Source: Kordia sp964351775
Lineage (GTDB): Bacteria > Bacteroidota > Bacteroidia > Flavobacteriales > Flavobacteriaceae
Reading direction: 5' to 3'
NCBI GenBank assembly: GCA_964351775.1
Contig: CAYGPQ010000007.1
Location: 1 to 63,036, forward strand
Length of the DNA stretch: 63,036 nt
This document shows positions 8,366-16,792 of the stretch, one piece after another. The notes under the pieces were generated by a model. That model worked only from the letters and a program-made list of their open reading frames with translations, made no database searches and had not been told where the DNA came from. A program made the position numbers and the translations under genes. Each line of letters starts with the position of its first letter. Within the stretch, counting starts at the first letter, position 1.

Positions 8366-10072
8366 ATGAATTCATTCAATTTTTTTAAAGTAGTTGTGTT
8401 GTTATTTCTAAGTAGTATTTTATGCTCTTGCGGGAATTTACTAAGCGATGAAGAACTTCAAACTAGATACAAAAAAGCCATTGATGTGCAAGATTGGTTT
8501 AGTGCTAAATTATTGATTGATGAGTATATAGTAAGAAATCCTGATGAGATTGAGCTGTATTTTTCAAGGGCCAAAATAGCGACCAATGTTTCGCCGTTGG
8601 ATGTAGATGGAATCATTGCAGATTTGTCAAAATATATTGCTGTGAATTCAGGCGATGCACTAGCCATTATGTTTCGATTTCAGGCGTATTTACACGCTTC
8701 TCAATATGACAAAGCATTAGAAGATATCAACACAGTTATTGCACTCAAAGGAAAGAGTCCTTTTTTATTATCATGGAAAGGAAATTGTGCTTTTTTAGCT
8801 AAAAAGTTTGATATAGCAGCCAAAGTATACGAGCAACGAACGCGCATGCAAGGTTCGTATGACGATATTCGAAACAATTATTATTACATGATTTTCTCCA
8901 AACACTTAGGAGGTAACAAAGAAGGTGCCGCTTGGGATTGTGCTTTTTTGGAAAATCGTGGTTTTGAAGAAGACAATAAATTAATGAAACAATTGTTGGA
9001 TGATAATATTCAACATGAGGTTTTAGCAAATTTTAAACTTCCAAAATTTACCATAGAACAACTAGAAAACACATTAAACAATAACTGTCCTGAACTCGAT
9101 ATATTTCCTGATGGAAGATATATGTATCCAGAAATAATGAACATGTTGGCGCGTGAAGAAAGAACAACAGATTTAAAGCCACTTTTAGCCAAACGACACG
9201 AAGTGTTTGTACTAAATTTAACAGGAAACAAGTATAAAACGTTACCAAAAGAGTTATTTCAGTTCAAAAATCTACAAGCACTAGATCTGTCTGAATGCCA
9301 GTTTACAGACATCGAAAAAACCATTGAAGAATTAAGTCAAATGCCCAACCTGATCATTCTTCAATTAGGGCGTTGCGGTATCAAAGAACTTCCAGAGAAC
9401 ATTCGTTTATTGTCAAATTTGGTGATTTTAGACTTGAATTGGAACCGACTCAAAACGTTACCAGAGTCCATTGGAGAATTGACAAATCTTAAATTATTGT
9501 CTTTACAAACCAATTTAAAATTAGAAGAACTTCCTAAAAGTATTGGCAACTTACAATGTTTACAATTCCTGAATGTTTCGCAAACACGATTGACAAGTCT
9601 GCCAGAAGAACTGGCTTATTGTTCGCAGTTAATTAACCTCTCTGCTAATCGTAGTCGCTTAAAAACGTTGCCTGAAAACATTGGAAACTTGATAAATCTT
9701 CAACAGTTGAGTTTAATGTATAATAAACTTGAAGAATTGCCAGCGTCTATTGGAAATCTAGAATCGCTAGCAGCTTTATCGTTAGATGTTAACAAACTGA
9801 CATATTTACCAAAAACACTTGGAAATTTAGATAGTTTAGGGCGTATTGATCTCACTGGAAACAATTTTCAAACATTTCCAAAGGAATTAATGTCATTAAA
9901 AAATGTGTACAGTATTTGGATTCACAGAAATCAATTTCCTGAAATTCCGCTAGAAGTAGCAAAGATGCCAAGTTTGCAACGGATTTTAGTAGATAATAAA
10001 GTGATCACGCAGAAAAACATAGACGCATTAAAAGCTATAAAACCTGAATTATACGTTATTCCACAAAAGTAA
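8366..10072 (+). CDS. TPR and leucine-rich-repeat lipoprotein
   Basis: The 568-residue protein has a lipoprotein signal with lipobox LCSC (Cys22). A TPR-like helical region follows at about 30-220. At least ten leucine-rich repeats run to near the end, of the bacterial form (L.LP..I..L..L..L.L..N.L). Such proteins sit on the cell envelope and bind proteins. It begins 9 nt after ruvC, so it may be co-transcribed, though a functional link is not evident. Confidence 0.82.
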   Translation: MNSFNFFKVVVLLFLSSILCSCGNLLSDEELQTRYKKAIDVQDWFSAKLLIDEYIVRNPDEIELYFSRAKIATNVSPLDVDGIIADLSKYIAVNSGDALAIMFRFQAYLHASQYDKALEDINTVIALKGKSPFLLSWKGNCAFLAKKFDIAAKVYEQRTRMQGSYDDIRNNYYYMIFSKHLGGNKEGAAWDCAFLENRGFEEDNKLMKQLLDDNIQHEVLANFKLPKFTIEQLENTLNNNCPELDIFPDGRYMYPEIMNMLAREERTTDLKPLLAKRHEVFVLNLTGNKYKTLPKELFQFKNLQALDLSECQFTDIEKTIEELSQMPNLIILQLGRCGIKELPENIRLLSNLVILDLNWNRLKTLPESIGELTNLKLLSLQTNLKLEELPKSIGNLQCLQFLNVSQTRLTSLPEELAYCSQLINLSANRSRLKTLPENIGNLINLQQLSLMYNKLEELPASIGNLESLAALSLDVNKLTYLPKTLGNLDSLGRIDLTGNNFQTFPKELMSLKNVYSIWIHRNQFPEIPLEVAKMPSLQRILVDNKVITQKNIDALKAIKPELYVIPQK

Positions 10073-10142
10073 AGTGATATATAAAAAACTAAAAAATAGT
10101 AGTACATTCATATTAATTACCAACTAAAACAACCAACACTTT

Positions 10143-10877
10143 ATGAACCATCAAAAAGAACATTGTAAAAATTGTGACGCTTCTGTTGACGGAAATTATT
10201 GTGTAGTATGTGGACAAAGAACAGCGATTGCAAAAATTACCATAAAGGAAACTTTTCAAGAAATCATAGCTATGTTTTTTTCTGTCAATGCACCATTGAT
10301 GATAACTTTAAAATATGCAATTATAAATCCTGGAAAGTTGTTTAGAGAATTTATACAAGGAAGAAGAAAAACGTATTACAAACCCGTCGCTTTTTTCATT
10401 CTAATGACCGTTGTGTATGTATTAGTGAATGCTATTTTAAATTATGATCCAATAAATGAAGTAATCAAAGACACGACTGAAGATATGCAAAGTATCGCTT
10501 TTCGATCAGGAAAGTTCATGCAAAACAACATCACAAATTTTTTATTCTTTTTTGTTTTTTCCTTAGGGTTATCTATGAAAATTTTCTTTAAGAAGCATTA
10601 TTCTTTAGCTGAATATTTCTCAGTTGCTTTTTATTTAGTAGGAATGTACACCTTGTTGATTTCGTGTTTAATATATTTTCTTAAAGGAATTCCACTTGAA
10701 TGGCGACCGATTCCATTTCTAGTTATGATGCTGTATTTTTTGTTTGCGATGACATCATTTTTTCAAAGCAAACATATTCTAATTTTTGTAAAAGGAATTA
10801 TAGCTTACATTTTTGCGGTAGTCTTATATATCTTATTTAGTTTTGGGCTCTCTATGTTGATCACTTCTTTTTCTTAA
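10143..10877 (+). CDS. DUF3667 membrane protein
   Basis: The 244-residue protein starts with a small zinc ribbon (Cys8, Cys11, Cys20, Cys23). It continues with the family's PGKLFREFIQGRRKTYYKPVAFF segment, then four to five membrane helices. The family is common in Bacteroidetes and has no settled function. The stop lies 2 nt before hemW, suggesting a shared transcript. Confidence 0.85.
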   Translation: MNHQKEHCKNCDASVDGNYCVVCGQRTAIAKITIKETFQEIIAMFFSVNAPLMITLKYAIINPGKLFREFIQGRRKTYYKPVAFFILMTVVYVLVNAILNYDPINEVIKDTTEDMQSIAFRSGKFMQNNITNFLFFFVFSLGLSMKIFFKKHYSLAEYFSVAFYLVGMYTLLISCLIYFLKGIPLEWRPIPFLVMMLYFLFAMTSFFQSKHILIFVKGIIAYIFAVVLYILFSFGLSMLITSFS

Positions 10878-10879
10878 AA

Positions 10880-12004
10880 ATGGCTGGAATTTATATACAT
10901 ATCCCGTTTTGCAAACAAGCATGTCACTATTGTGATTTTCACTTTTCAACCTCTTTAGGGAAGAAAAATGAAATGATTGTCGCCATTCAAAAAGAACTAT
11001 TACTGCGAAAATCAGAATTGGCACACACCACCATTGAAACTATTTATTTTGGTGGCGGAACACCAAGTATGTTATCGTTTGAAGAAATAGAAGCCATTTT
11101 GGAAACGGTATATGAAAACTATCATATAACGGACAATCCAGAAATTACTTTAGAGGCAAATCCTGATGATTTAACGGAAGCAAAAATTAAAGAATTTGCA
11201 ACTTCAAAAATCAACCGACTCAGTATCGGAATTCAGTCATTTTTTGATGCACATTTGCAATTTATGAATCGTGCGCATGCGGGAAATGAAGCTAAAAGAT
11301 GTTTGGAAATTGCCACACACTATTTTGATAATATTACCATTGATTTAATGTATGGAATTCCTAATATGACGTTGGATGAATGGAAAGAAAATCTAGAAAT
11401 CGCGTTCAGCTTTAATGTACATCATATTTCAAGTTATATTTTAACGGTGGAACCGAAAACGGCATTGGAAAAATTTATCCGACAAGGAACTTGCCCAAAT
11501 GTTTCTGAATCTGAATCTTGGGCGCATTTTACCATGCTGGTAGCAGAAACCGAAAAAAAAGGATACATACAATACGAAATTTCTAGTTTTGGAAAGCCGG
11601 GCTATTTTTCAAAGCATAATTCTTCCTATTGGAAAGGCGCAACGTATATTGGAATTGGTCCGGGAGCGCATTCATTTGATAAAATATCCAGAAGTTGGAA
11701 TGTTTCAAACAATCCGTTATACATCAAAAGTATTGCAAAAGACATTGTGCCCATTACCAAAGAAATACTTTCGCTAGACGACCAATACAACGAATATGTC
11801 ATGACAGGTGTGCGTACCATTTGGGGAATATCGTTGGTATACATTCAACAAGAATTTGGAGACGCGTACGTTCAACATACATTAAAAGTTGCCAAATCAC
11901 ATCTACAAGAAAAAAGCATTCAACTCGAAGCAAATGTCATCACAACAACCCAAAAAGGACAGTTTTTATGTGACGGAATTGCTGCTGATTTTTTTAGAGT
12001 TTAA
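10880..12004 (+). CDS. hemW: HemW-like radical SAM protein (haem chaperone)
   Basis: The 374-residue protein has the radical SAM Cys triad (Cys11, Cys15, Cys18 in IPFCKQACHYCDF), GGGTPS for SAM binding, and HNSSYWKGATYIGIGPGAHS, which is typical of HemW. HemW proteins are often annotated as oxygen-independent coproporphyrinogen oxidase. They instead bind haem and insert it into respiratory enzymes. The length is normal. Confidence 0.92.
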   Translation: MAGIYIHIPFCKQACHYCDFHFSTSLGKKNEMIVAIQKELLLRKSELAHTTIETIYFGGGTPSMLSFEEIEAILETVYENYHITDNPEITLEANPDDLTEAKIKEFATSKINRLSIGIQSFFDAHLQFMNRAHAGNEAKRCLEIATHYFDNITIDLMYGIPNMTLDEWKENLEIAFSFNVHHISSYILTVEPKTALEKFIRQGTCPNVSESESWAHFTMLVAETEKKGYIQYEISSFGKPGYFSKHNSSYWKGATYIGIGPGAHSFDKISRSWNVSNNPLYIKSIAKDIVPITKEILSLDDQYNEYVMTGVRTIWGISLVYIQQEFGDAYVQHTLKVAKSHLQEKSIQLEANVITTTQKGQFLCDGIAADFFRV

Positions 12005-12084
12005 TTTGTGAAAATTTTCTAGAAAAACAGCTTTTTCATGTTTTTTAAAGTAAAATTTGAAAAATCATTTCCTATTTTTACAGT

Positions 12085-12834
12085 ATGATTTGTACCATTC
12101 AACATAAAACGACCAAACATCAAATAGATTTATCGAAACCATTAGATATTTCCATTCCGTTGCGGGCTTCTAAAGACAATGTAAACGCGTGGTATTTGGG
12201 TGCGCCAGAAATTTCACCTGTTCGTACTGACGATTGGGTTGGAAGTGTAAAAGAAGGCGGTGATGTCAATTTTAACAACATCTTTTTCAATCCACATTCA
12301 CATGGAACACATACCGAATGTGTGGGGCATATTACGGAAGAAGTACATTCTATAAACCAACATTTAACCCAATTTTTCTTTTATGCTGAACTCATTACGG
12401 TAGTTCCTGAAAAGAAGAAAGGTGATTATGTGATTTCAAAAAAACAATTGCAACATGTCATCGGAAATAAAAAACGAGAAGCGATTGTAATTCGTACGTT
12501 GCCCAATTTTGATGAAAAAAAAGCCAGACAATATTCACATACAAATCCACCTTATATAGAAGAAGAAGGTGCCGTATACCTTCGTGAAAAAGGCATCAAA
12601 CACTTACTAATTGATCTTCCAAGTGTAGATAAAGAAAAAGATGGAGGTGAATTATTGGCGCATAACGCATTTTGGAATACTGCAGGTGCTATTCGGATGG
12701 ATGCCACCATTACAGAGTTTATTTATGTGTCAAACAGCATAAAAGATGGTGCGTATTATGTAAATATACAAATTGCTCCTTTTGAGAATGATGCAGCACC
12801 TAGCAAGCCAATTTTGTATCAAGTAGAAAACTAG
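12085..12834 (+). CDS. Cyclase family protein (kynurenine formamidase-like)
   Basis: The 249-residue protein has the family metal motif HSHGTHTE (71-78) and a later conserved LLIDLPSVD/HN region. The family includes bacterial kynurenine formamidase (KynB) and related zinc or manganese hydrolases. No other tryptophan-degradation gene is nearby, so the substrate is open. Confidence 0.82.
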   Translation: MICTIQHKTTKHQIDLSKPLDISIPLRASKDNVNAWYLGAPEISPVRTDDWVGSVKEGGDVNFNNIFFNPHSHGTHTECVGHITEEVHSINQHLTQFFFYAELITVVPEKKKGDYVISKKQLQHVIGNKKREAIVIRTLPNFDEKKARQYSHTNPPYIEEEGAVYLREKGIKHLLIDLPSVDKEKDGGELLAHNAFWNTAGAIRMDATITEFIYVSNSIKDGAYYVNIQIAPFENDAAPSKPILYQVEN

Positions 12835-12848
12835 TCACGGAAGTCAAT

Positions 12849-13241
12849 TTATTTACCTTTCAAATTCTTTTGGATCTCTTTACTGATTTGATCCAACGTT
12901 GGAAATGTTTCTAACTTATCACTAAAGTCTTTAAGTTGCTCTTGTACGATACGTTTGATTTTATTTTCTAAAATTTCATCAATGGTTTCTCCATAATCGG
13001 GAAGTGGCTCGCCAGATTCTTTGATTTCTAAAGTCATATTTCCAGTTCCGGTAATCAGCCATAATGGATTAAGATCAGGATACGTCTCGATTATACGCTC
13101 CAAAACATCACTTCCAACTGAAGCATTCGATTTCGCTTGCTTGCTAGTGTATCCATTGCCCACTTTTATGGAGATATCAAAGGCTCGCATGCTCATATTT
13201 TTGTGTTTGATAAATTTAATTATCCTGTCGATTATTTTCAT
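12849..13241 (-). CDS. Helix-turn-helix repressor-like protein, copy 1
   Basis: The 130-residue protein has an N-terminal CI-like DNA-binding region (MSMRAFDISIKVGNGY, SKQAK, SVGSDVLERII, YPDLNPLWLITG). A PLPDYG linker and a charged C-terminal helix follow. This N-terminal pattern is common in Bacteroidetes repressor-like proteins, many from phages or mobile elements. It lacks the protease domain of classical CI repressors. A paralogue of exactly the same length lies 248 nt upstream, about 70% identical by eye. Confidence 0.72.
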   Translation of the reverse strand: MKIIDRIIKFIKHKNMSMRAFDISIKVGNGYTSKQAKSNASVGSDVLERIIETYPDLNPLWLITGTGNMTLEIKESGEPLPDYGETIDEILENKIKRIVQEQLKDFSDKLETFPTLDQISKEIQKNLKGK

Positions 13242-13317
13242 ACTGTTTCGAAATAATGCTACAAAAAAACAATAATTTGTAGCGTATAGTTTTTAAAGGT
13301 ATTGAAACGTCACTTAA

Positions 13318-13326
13318 ACTGACAGT
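13318..13326. promoter_or_regulatory. Candidate operator ACTGACAGT for repressor-like gene 1
   Basis: ACTGACAGT lies 76 nt before the start of copy 1. Its exact reverse complement lies in front of copy 2 (13942-13950), and a partial copy, ACTGTCA, is at 13427-13433. Conservation in both promoter regions suggests a site for these proteins; binding is inferred. Confidence 0.4.
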
Positions 13327-13489
13327 AAATCAGCACAAGTTTCGCAACTCGTAAATATACATAATTTAGTAATATGTATAGCGTTTTTTCGGAAAAGACA
13401 GGAATTGTATCTCATTGATTCTCAATACTGTCATTTTTTTAGTAAAGTATTGTTTGAATCATCTTAAGTTTTATCGTAGTATAATAGAA

Positions 13490-13882
13490 TTATTTTGAAC
13501 CTAAATTCTGTTGAATTGCAGTATTAATTTCATCAATTGTTGGAATTGCATCTAATTTTTCGTTGAACTTTTTTAGCTGTCTTTCAACAATCCGTTCAAT
13601 TTTGTTTTCTAAAATCTCATCAATCGATTTTCCGTAATCGGGAAGTGGTTCATCAATACTATCTATTTCTAAAATCATAGCACCTTTCCCTGTTATTAGC
13701 CAAAGTGGATTCAAGTCGGGATATGTATCGATTATTCTCTCCAGAACATCACTACCTACGGAAGCACCAGACTTTGATTGCTTACTGGTGTATCCGTTTC
13801 CCACAGCTATTGACGTATCAAATGCGCGCATGCTTAAATTTTTATGATAAACAAAGAGGAGTATTCTGTCGATTATTTTCAT
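13490..13882 (-). CDS. Helix-turn-helix repressor-like protein, copy 2
   Basis: This is the tandem paralogue of the 12849-13241 gene: 130 residues, with the same HTH core (LSMRAFDTSIAVGNGY, SVGSDVLERII) and the same EPLPDYG linker. Differences concentrate in the C-terminal helix. This pattern fits a local duplication in which DNA binding is conserved and the partner or oligomer surface has diverged. It is divergent from the small gene at 14020. Confidence 0.72.
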   Translation of the reverse strand: MKIIDRILLFVYHKNLSMRAFDTSIAVGNGYTSKQSKSGASVGSDVLERIIDTYPDLNPLWLITGKGAMILEIDSIDEPLPDYGKSIDEILENKIERIVERQLKKFNEKLDAIPTIDEINTAIQQNLGSK

Positions 13883-13941
13883 CGTTTTATGAAATTATTC
13901 TATATAAAGTTTCTTTATATAGAAAATAGTTTGTAATATTA

Positions 13942-13950
13942 TACTGTCAG
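13942..13950. promoter_or_regulatory. Candidate operator ACTGTCAGT in divergent promoter region
   Basis: ACTGTCAGT is the exact reverse complement of the site at 13318-13326. It lies in the intergenic region between repressor-like copy 2 (minus) and the small plus-strand gene at 14020, where it could control both. Confidence 0.4.
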
Positions 13951-14019
13951 TTCTATGTTGTGTGGCATAAAATCGACACAAATATAACAATTACTAATTA
14001 TATAAATGTCAAAATAAGT

Positions 14020-14280
14020 ATGATACGTAAAGAACAACGAAAAAAACTCAAAGAAGTTTTAGGATATCACTACACCGATGGTGTGCTAAAAATCTTAAAG
14101 GAAAAGAAAGTAACCAGCAGAAATGGGAATCCGTATGGTTCGTCAATGATTCGAAATGTATTCAATGGTCTGAATGAAAACGAAGACATAGAAAATGCCA
14201 TTATAGAATTATTCATCCGTACACAAGAAGAGATTAGAGAAACTATTGAGGAGAGAAACCGAATATTAGGTATCTCATAA
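14020..14280 (+). CDS. Small basic protein, probably DNA-binding
   Basis: The 86-residue product (from the Met at 14020; an in-frame ATG at 13960 is also open) is basic at its N-terminus (MIRKEQRKKLKEVLGYHYTD). It has a middle region reminiscent of small phage-repressor-like flavobacterial proteins (NGNPYGSSMIRNVFNG). I cannot assign a family. Its position next to two repressor-like genes suggests a regulatory role. Confidence 0.5.
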   Translation: MIRKEQRKKLKEVLGYHYTDGVLKILKEKKVTSRNGNPYGSSMIRNVFNGLNENEDIENAIIELFIRTQEEIRETIEERNRILGIS

Positions 14281-14329
14281 GTAATTCATGTAGTATTTTA
14301 CATGTAATTTCCGCTCTGAAAGTACACTT

Positions 14330-14351
14330 AACTAAAATTAGTTTAGATTTG
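14330..14351 (+). promoter_or_regulatory. Promoter with -7 element TAGATTTG and inverted repeat
   Basis: TAGATTTG at 14344-14351 matches the Bacteroidetes -7 consensus. Directly upstream is AACTA-N4-TAGTT (14330-14343). It resembles the BlaI operator at the left end of the window but has a shorter spacer, so a shared regulator is doubtful. Confidence 0.45.
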
Positions 14352-14394
14352 TAGGCACAATAATTAAGTTTGATTGTTGTAAATAGCTCAATAT

Positions 14395-15009
14395 ATGGAT
14401 CTAGTTTTAGCAGTATTAATCGGGGGAATTATCTCTTATTTTATATACGATTTCGTTGGTAAAAAACAATCAGAAAAGCGTACAACGCTTCAGTCACATT
14501 TATTGCTAGATAAAATTAAGAATGTCTGTAAATTAACCACCGTTGAAGGCGATTTTAGTGAAATTTATCATTACGAAGATAAATCGGCACATTTTTTACG
14601 GATGATTTCAAGTAAAAAAAGAGCCCTCATTGTCATCAAAGCGAAAGCGAGTGTTGGATATGATTTAAAGAAATTACGACTTGAAACGGATACGGATAAA
14701 AAACAAGTTCGCATCATTCATTTTCCGCAACCAGAAATTTTAACCGTAGAAACGGACTTCACATATTATGATATAAAAGAAGGATTGCTAAATAAATTTG
14801 GAGCGGAAGATTTAACGAAATTAAACCAGGAGGCGAAACAACATATCATTGATAAAGTGCCACAAAGTGGTTTGTTAGAAATCGCTAAAAAAGAAGCCTT
14901 AGATGCTATTTTAATCATTGAAAAAATTGTTGAAACCATTGGTTGGGAAATGGACTATTCAGAAATTACCCTTCCAGAAGATGATATTACGTATCTAAAT
15001 AAAAACTAA
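14395..15009 (+). CDS. DUF4230 protein, membrane-anchored
   Basis: The 204-residue protein has one N-terminal membrane helix (LVLAVLIGGIISYFIYDFV). A DUF4230 domain follows, with KLTTVEGDFSEIYHYED and IVIKAKASVGYDLKKL. The family is widespread and its function unknown. A -7 promoter element lies 44 nt upstream of the start. Confidence 0.8.
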   Translation: MDLVLAVLIGGIISYFIYDFVGKKQSEKRTTLQSHLLLDKIKNVCKLTTVEGDFSEIYHYEDKSAHFLRMISSKKRALIVIKAKASVGYDLKKLRLETDTDKKQVRIIHFPQPEILTVETDFTYYDIKEGLLNKFGAEDLTKLNQEAKQHIIDKVPQSGLLEIAKKEALDAILIIEKIVETIGWEMDYSEITLPEDDITYLNKN

Positions 15010-15017
15010 GGACTACA

Positions 15018-15203
15018 CTAAAAATGTAGCATGCGGTAAACTAATTCTTTATACTTTTTTTTGAACCTAAACAGCTCAATAATGCTCTCTTGATAAATAT
15101 TCGTAAATTCAATGGTGTGTTTCGTCGATATTTTATATTGATTTAAAGAAAGATAGTATACTTCTACACATTCTTGCCGTATATTTGCACCAAACTTAAA
15201 TAA
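15018..15203 (-). pseudogene. Candidate start-less gene remnant
   Basis: On the minus strand 62 codons are open between stops at 15204-15206 and 15018-15020. No usable start lies near the upstream end. The translation is protein-like (QECVEVYYLSLNQYKIS, then a helical, charged end with IIELFRFKKKYKELVYRML). I do not recognise it. It may be the decayed 3' end of a gene. A chance open frame is the alternative, and a plus-strand promoter element lies within it. Confidence 0.3.
15180..15187 (+). promoter_or_regulatory. -7 promoter element for small ORF
   Basis: TATATTTG matches TAnnTTTG and lies 23 nt before the ATG of the 45-codon ORF at 15211. No clear -33 TTTG is seen at the expected spacing. 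Confidence 0.45.
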
Positions 15204-15210
15204 CTATAAG

Positions 15211-15348
15211 ATGTCACTAATTGATAAAGTAGTTTATTATCTGAATGATGTTCTTGTGAGCTTGGATATAGTACCTATTCAAAAGACAGATATAAATCAA
15301 AAACCAAAAAGCAATACATCATCGGAAAAATCCGATATTAAAGCTTAG
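15211..15348 (+). CDS. Small hypothetical protein, 45 residues
   Basis: A short ORF begins MSLIDKVVYYLNDVLVSLDI and ends in a polar tail rich in Lys, Ser and Asp. A -7 element sits at a suitable distance upstream. The N-terminal half could form an amphipathic helix. I know no family; the support is the promoter and the composition. Confidence 0.45.
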   Translation: MSLIDKVVYYLNDVLVSLDIVPIQKTDINQKPKSNTSSEKSDIKA

Positions 15349-15425
15349 TTCTTCGAATACAATTTAGCACATTATTAGTTGTATAGATAAGTTTTTTATA
15401 GCTAATTTTTTTCAAAATAATAGGT

Positions 15426-15800
15426 ATGAATATTGAATTGTTACGACACTACTGCATTTCCAAACCTGCCGTTACTGAAGAATTTCCTTTTGATCAAGAC
15501 ACTTTAGTTTTTAAAGTTTTAGGTAAAATGTTCGCGCTAACTTCTTTAAAAGGTTGGGAAGCTGGAATCGCTTCTGTAAATCTAAAATGTGATCCTGAAA
15601 AAGCAGTCGAACTTCGTGAAGCATACGAAAGTATCAAACCAGGATTTCACATGAGTAAAACACATTGGAATACGGTTGAACTATATCAACAAGAACTTTC
15701 AATCAAATTCATTCAAGAACTCATAGATGATTCCTATCATTTGGTTATTAAAGGAATGACTAAGAAGCAACAAGCGGAATTAGTAAAGTATCAATCATAA
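15426..15800 (+). CDS. MmcQ/YjbR family protein
   Basis: The 124-residue protein shows the family pattern: an N-terminal helix, then PAVTEEFPFDQDTLVFKVLGKMFAL, LKCDPEKAVELRE and GFHMSKTHWNTV, ending with LIDDSYHLVIKGM. The family has a CyaY-like fold and is suspected to bind DNA; no reaction is known. The next gene follows after 9 nt. Confidence 0.9.
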   Translation: MNIELLRHYCISKPAVTEEFPFDQDTLVFKVLGKMFALTSLKGWEAGIASVNLKCDPEKAVELREAYESIKPGFHMSKTHWNTVELYQQELSIKFIQELIDDSYHLVIKGMTKKQQAELVKYQS

Positions 15801-15809
15801 CATTGCAAT

Positions 15810-16082
15810 ATGTTAGAAATTCGACCAAACTGCGAACATTGCAACAAAGATTTACCTTTCGATACATCGGAAGCAATGATTTGTACGTTTGAATGTACCT
15901 ATTGTAAAACTTGTGCCACAGAACTATTGAAAAATGTTTGCCCAAATTGTGGTGGAAATTTAGCCCAACGACCTATACGTCCAAAAAACTTGATAGAGAA
16001 GTATCCTGCAAGCACTCAACGTGTATACAAACCTGTTAATTTAGTTGCACATTACGAGAAAATTACCGCTGTAAAATCGTAA
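15810..16082 (+). CDS. DUF1272 zinc-binding protein
   Basis: The 90-residue protein carries paired Cys motifs (CEHC, CTFECTYCKTC, CPNCGG) that would bind zinc, and matches DUF1272. It is likely co-transcribed with the MmcQ/YjbR gene. The function of the family is unknown. The C-terminal 25 residues extend past the usual core. Confidence 0.85.
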   Translation: MLEIRPNCEHCNKDLPFDTSEAMICTFECTYCKTCATELLKNVCPNCGGNLAQRPIRPKNLIEKYPASTQRVYKPVNLVAHYEKITAVKS

Positions 16083-16146
16083 AAAGCTAAAAAATGCAGT
16101 ATCAATAAAACCACTAGTCTATATTAAAAGGTCATTCAACCCTTTA

Positions 16147-16154
16147 TAAATTTG
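16147..16154 (+). promoter_or_regulatory. -7 promoter element before response regulator
   Basis: TAAATTTG matches TAnnTTTG and lies 80 nt before the ATG of the receiver protein. A clear -33 element is not seen. Confidence 0.35.
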
Positions 16155-16234
16155 ATTTAATCGAAAGAAGCGCGGTATTTCGTAGATAAAGAGGAAATTT
16201 ATAAATTAATTGCTGAAATTATAAGAAAACCACA

Positions 16235-16645
16235 ATGGAGAATCTTTCGTTTTTATTTATCGAAGATGACGAGATTGAAGTATTAAAGTTCAAAAAATCC
16301 TTAAAAAAACTAGGATTTACGCACCGAATACTTGAAGCTAAGAATGGAGAGGAAGCACTAGAAGTCTTGAAAAAGAAAGAAGAGCTCCCTAATGTCATTC
16401 TATTGGACTTAAATATGCCAAAAATGAACGGACTCGAATTCTTAAAAGAACTCAAAGAAGATCCGCACTTACGTTACATTCCCGCAATTATTGTAACCAC
16501 TTCCAACAATCATCAAGACATGTTAGAAAGTTACAAACTAGGAATTGCTGGCTACATCATAAAGCCATTGCGCTATGAAGATTACATACACAAAATACAG
16601 CGTGTCGTTGACTATTGGATGGTCAATGAAGTAATCAATTTCTAA
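16235..16645 (+). CDS. Single-domain response regulator
   Basis: The 136-residue protein is a lone receiver domain. It has acid pocket Asp11/Asp12, phospho-acceptor Asp58 in ILLDLNMP, a Thr-Thr-Ser switch, and Lys in YIIKPL. With no output domain it would work by protein contact, as in Rcp1- or CheY-like proteins. It lies 147 nt upstream of a PAS/GAF histidine kinase and likely receives phosphate from it. Confidence 0.92.
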   Translation: MENLSFLFIEDDEIEVLKFKKSLKKLGFTHRILEAKNGEEALEVLKKKEELPNVILLDLNMPKMNGLEFLKELKEDPHLRYIPAIIVTTSNNHQDMLESYKLGIAGYIIKPLRYEDYIHKIQRVVDYWMVNEVINF

Positions 16646-16778
16646 CAACATTTTACACTTTAATTCTTCCTTTACACAATTTTACCAATCGTAAACGTGT
16701 ATATCATCGGTTAATTTTGTTTTAAAACAAAAAATTATACGGAATTTAGTATATTCAAGCGCAAAACCCGAAGCCACC

Positions 16779-16786
16779 TATATTTG
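16779..16786 (+). promoter_or_regulatory. -7 promoter element immediately before kinase start
   Basis: TATATTTG, followed by CG, matches the Bacteroidetes -7 consensus. It ends only 6 nt before the kinase ATG, so a transcript from it would have almost no 5' leader. No good -33 element is present at the usual spacing. Confidence 0.4.
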
Positions 16787-16792
16787 CGTTCC

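Noticed and set aside
13960..14019. Longer start for the small basic protein
   Set aside because: The extra 20 residues are Ile/Thr/Asn-rich and lie next to the candidate operator. The Met at 14020 starts a better-formed basic N-terminus, though the longer form is not excluded.
15013..15029. CTACA-N7-TGTAG as a further BlaI box
   Set aside because: The spacer of 7 differs from the N2 of the true pair at 24092-24133, and it lies after, not before, the DUF4230 gene.
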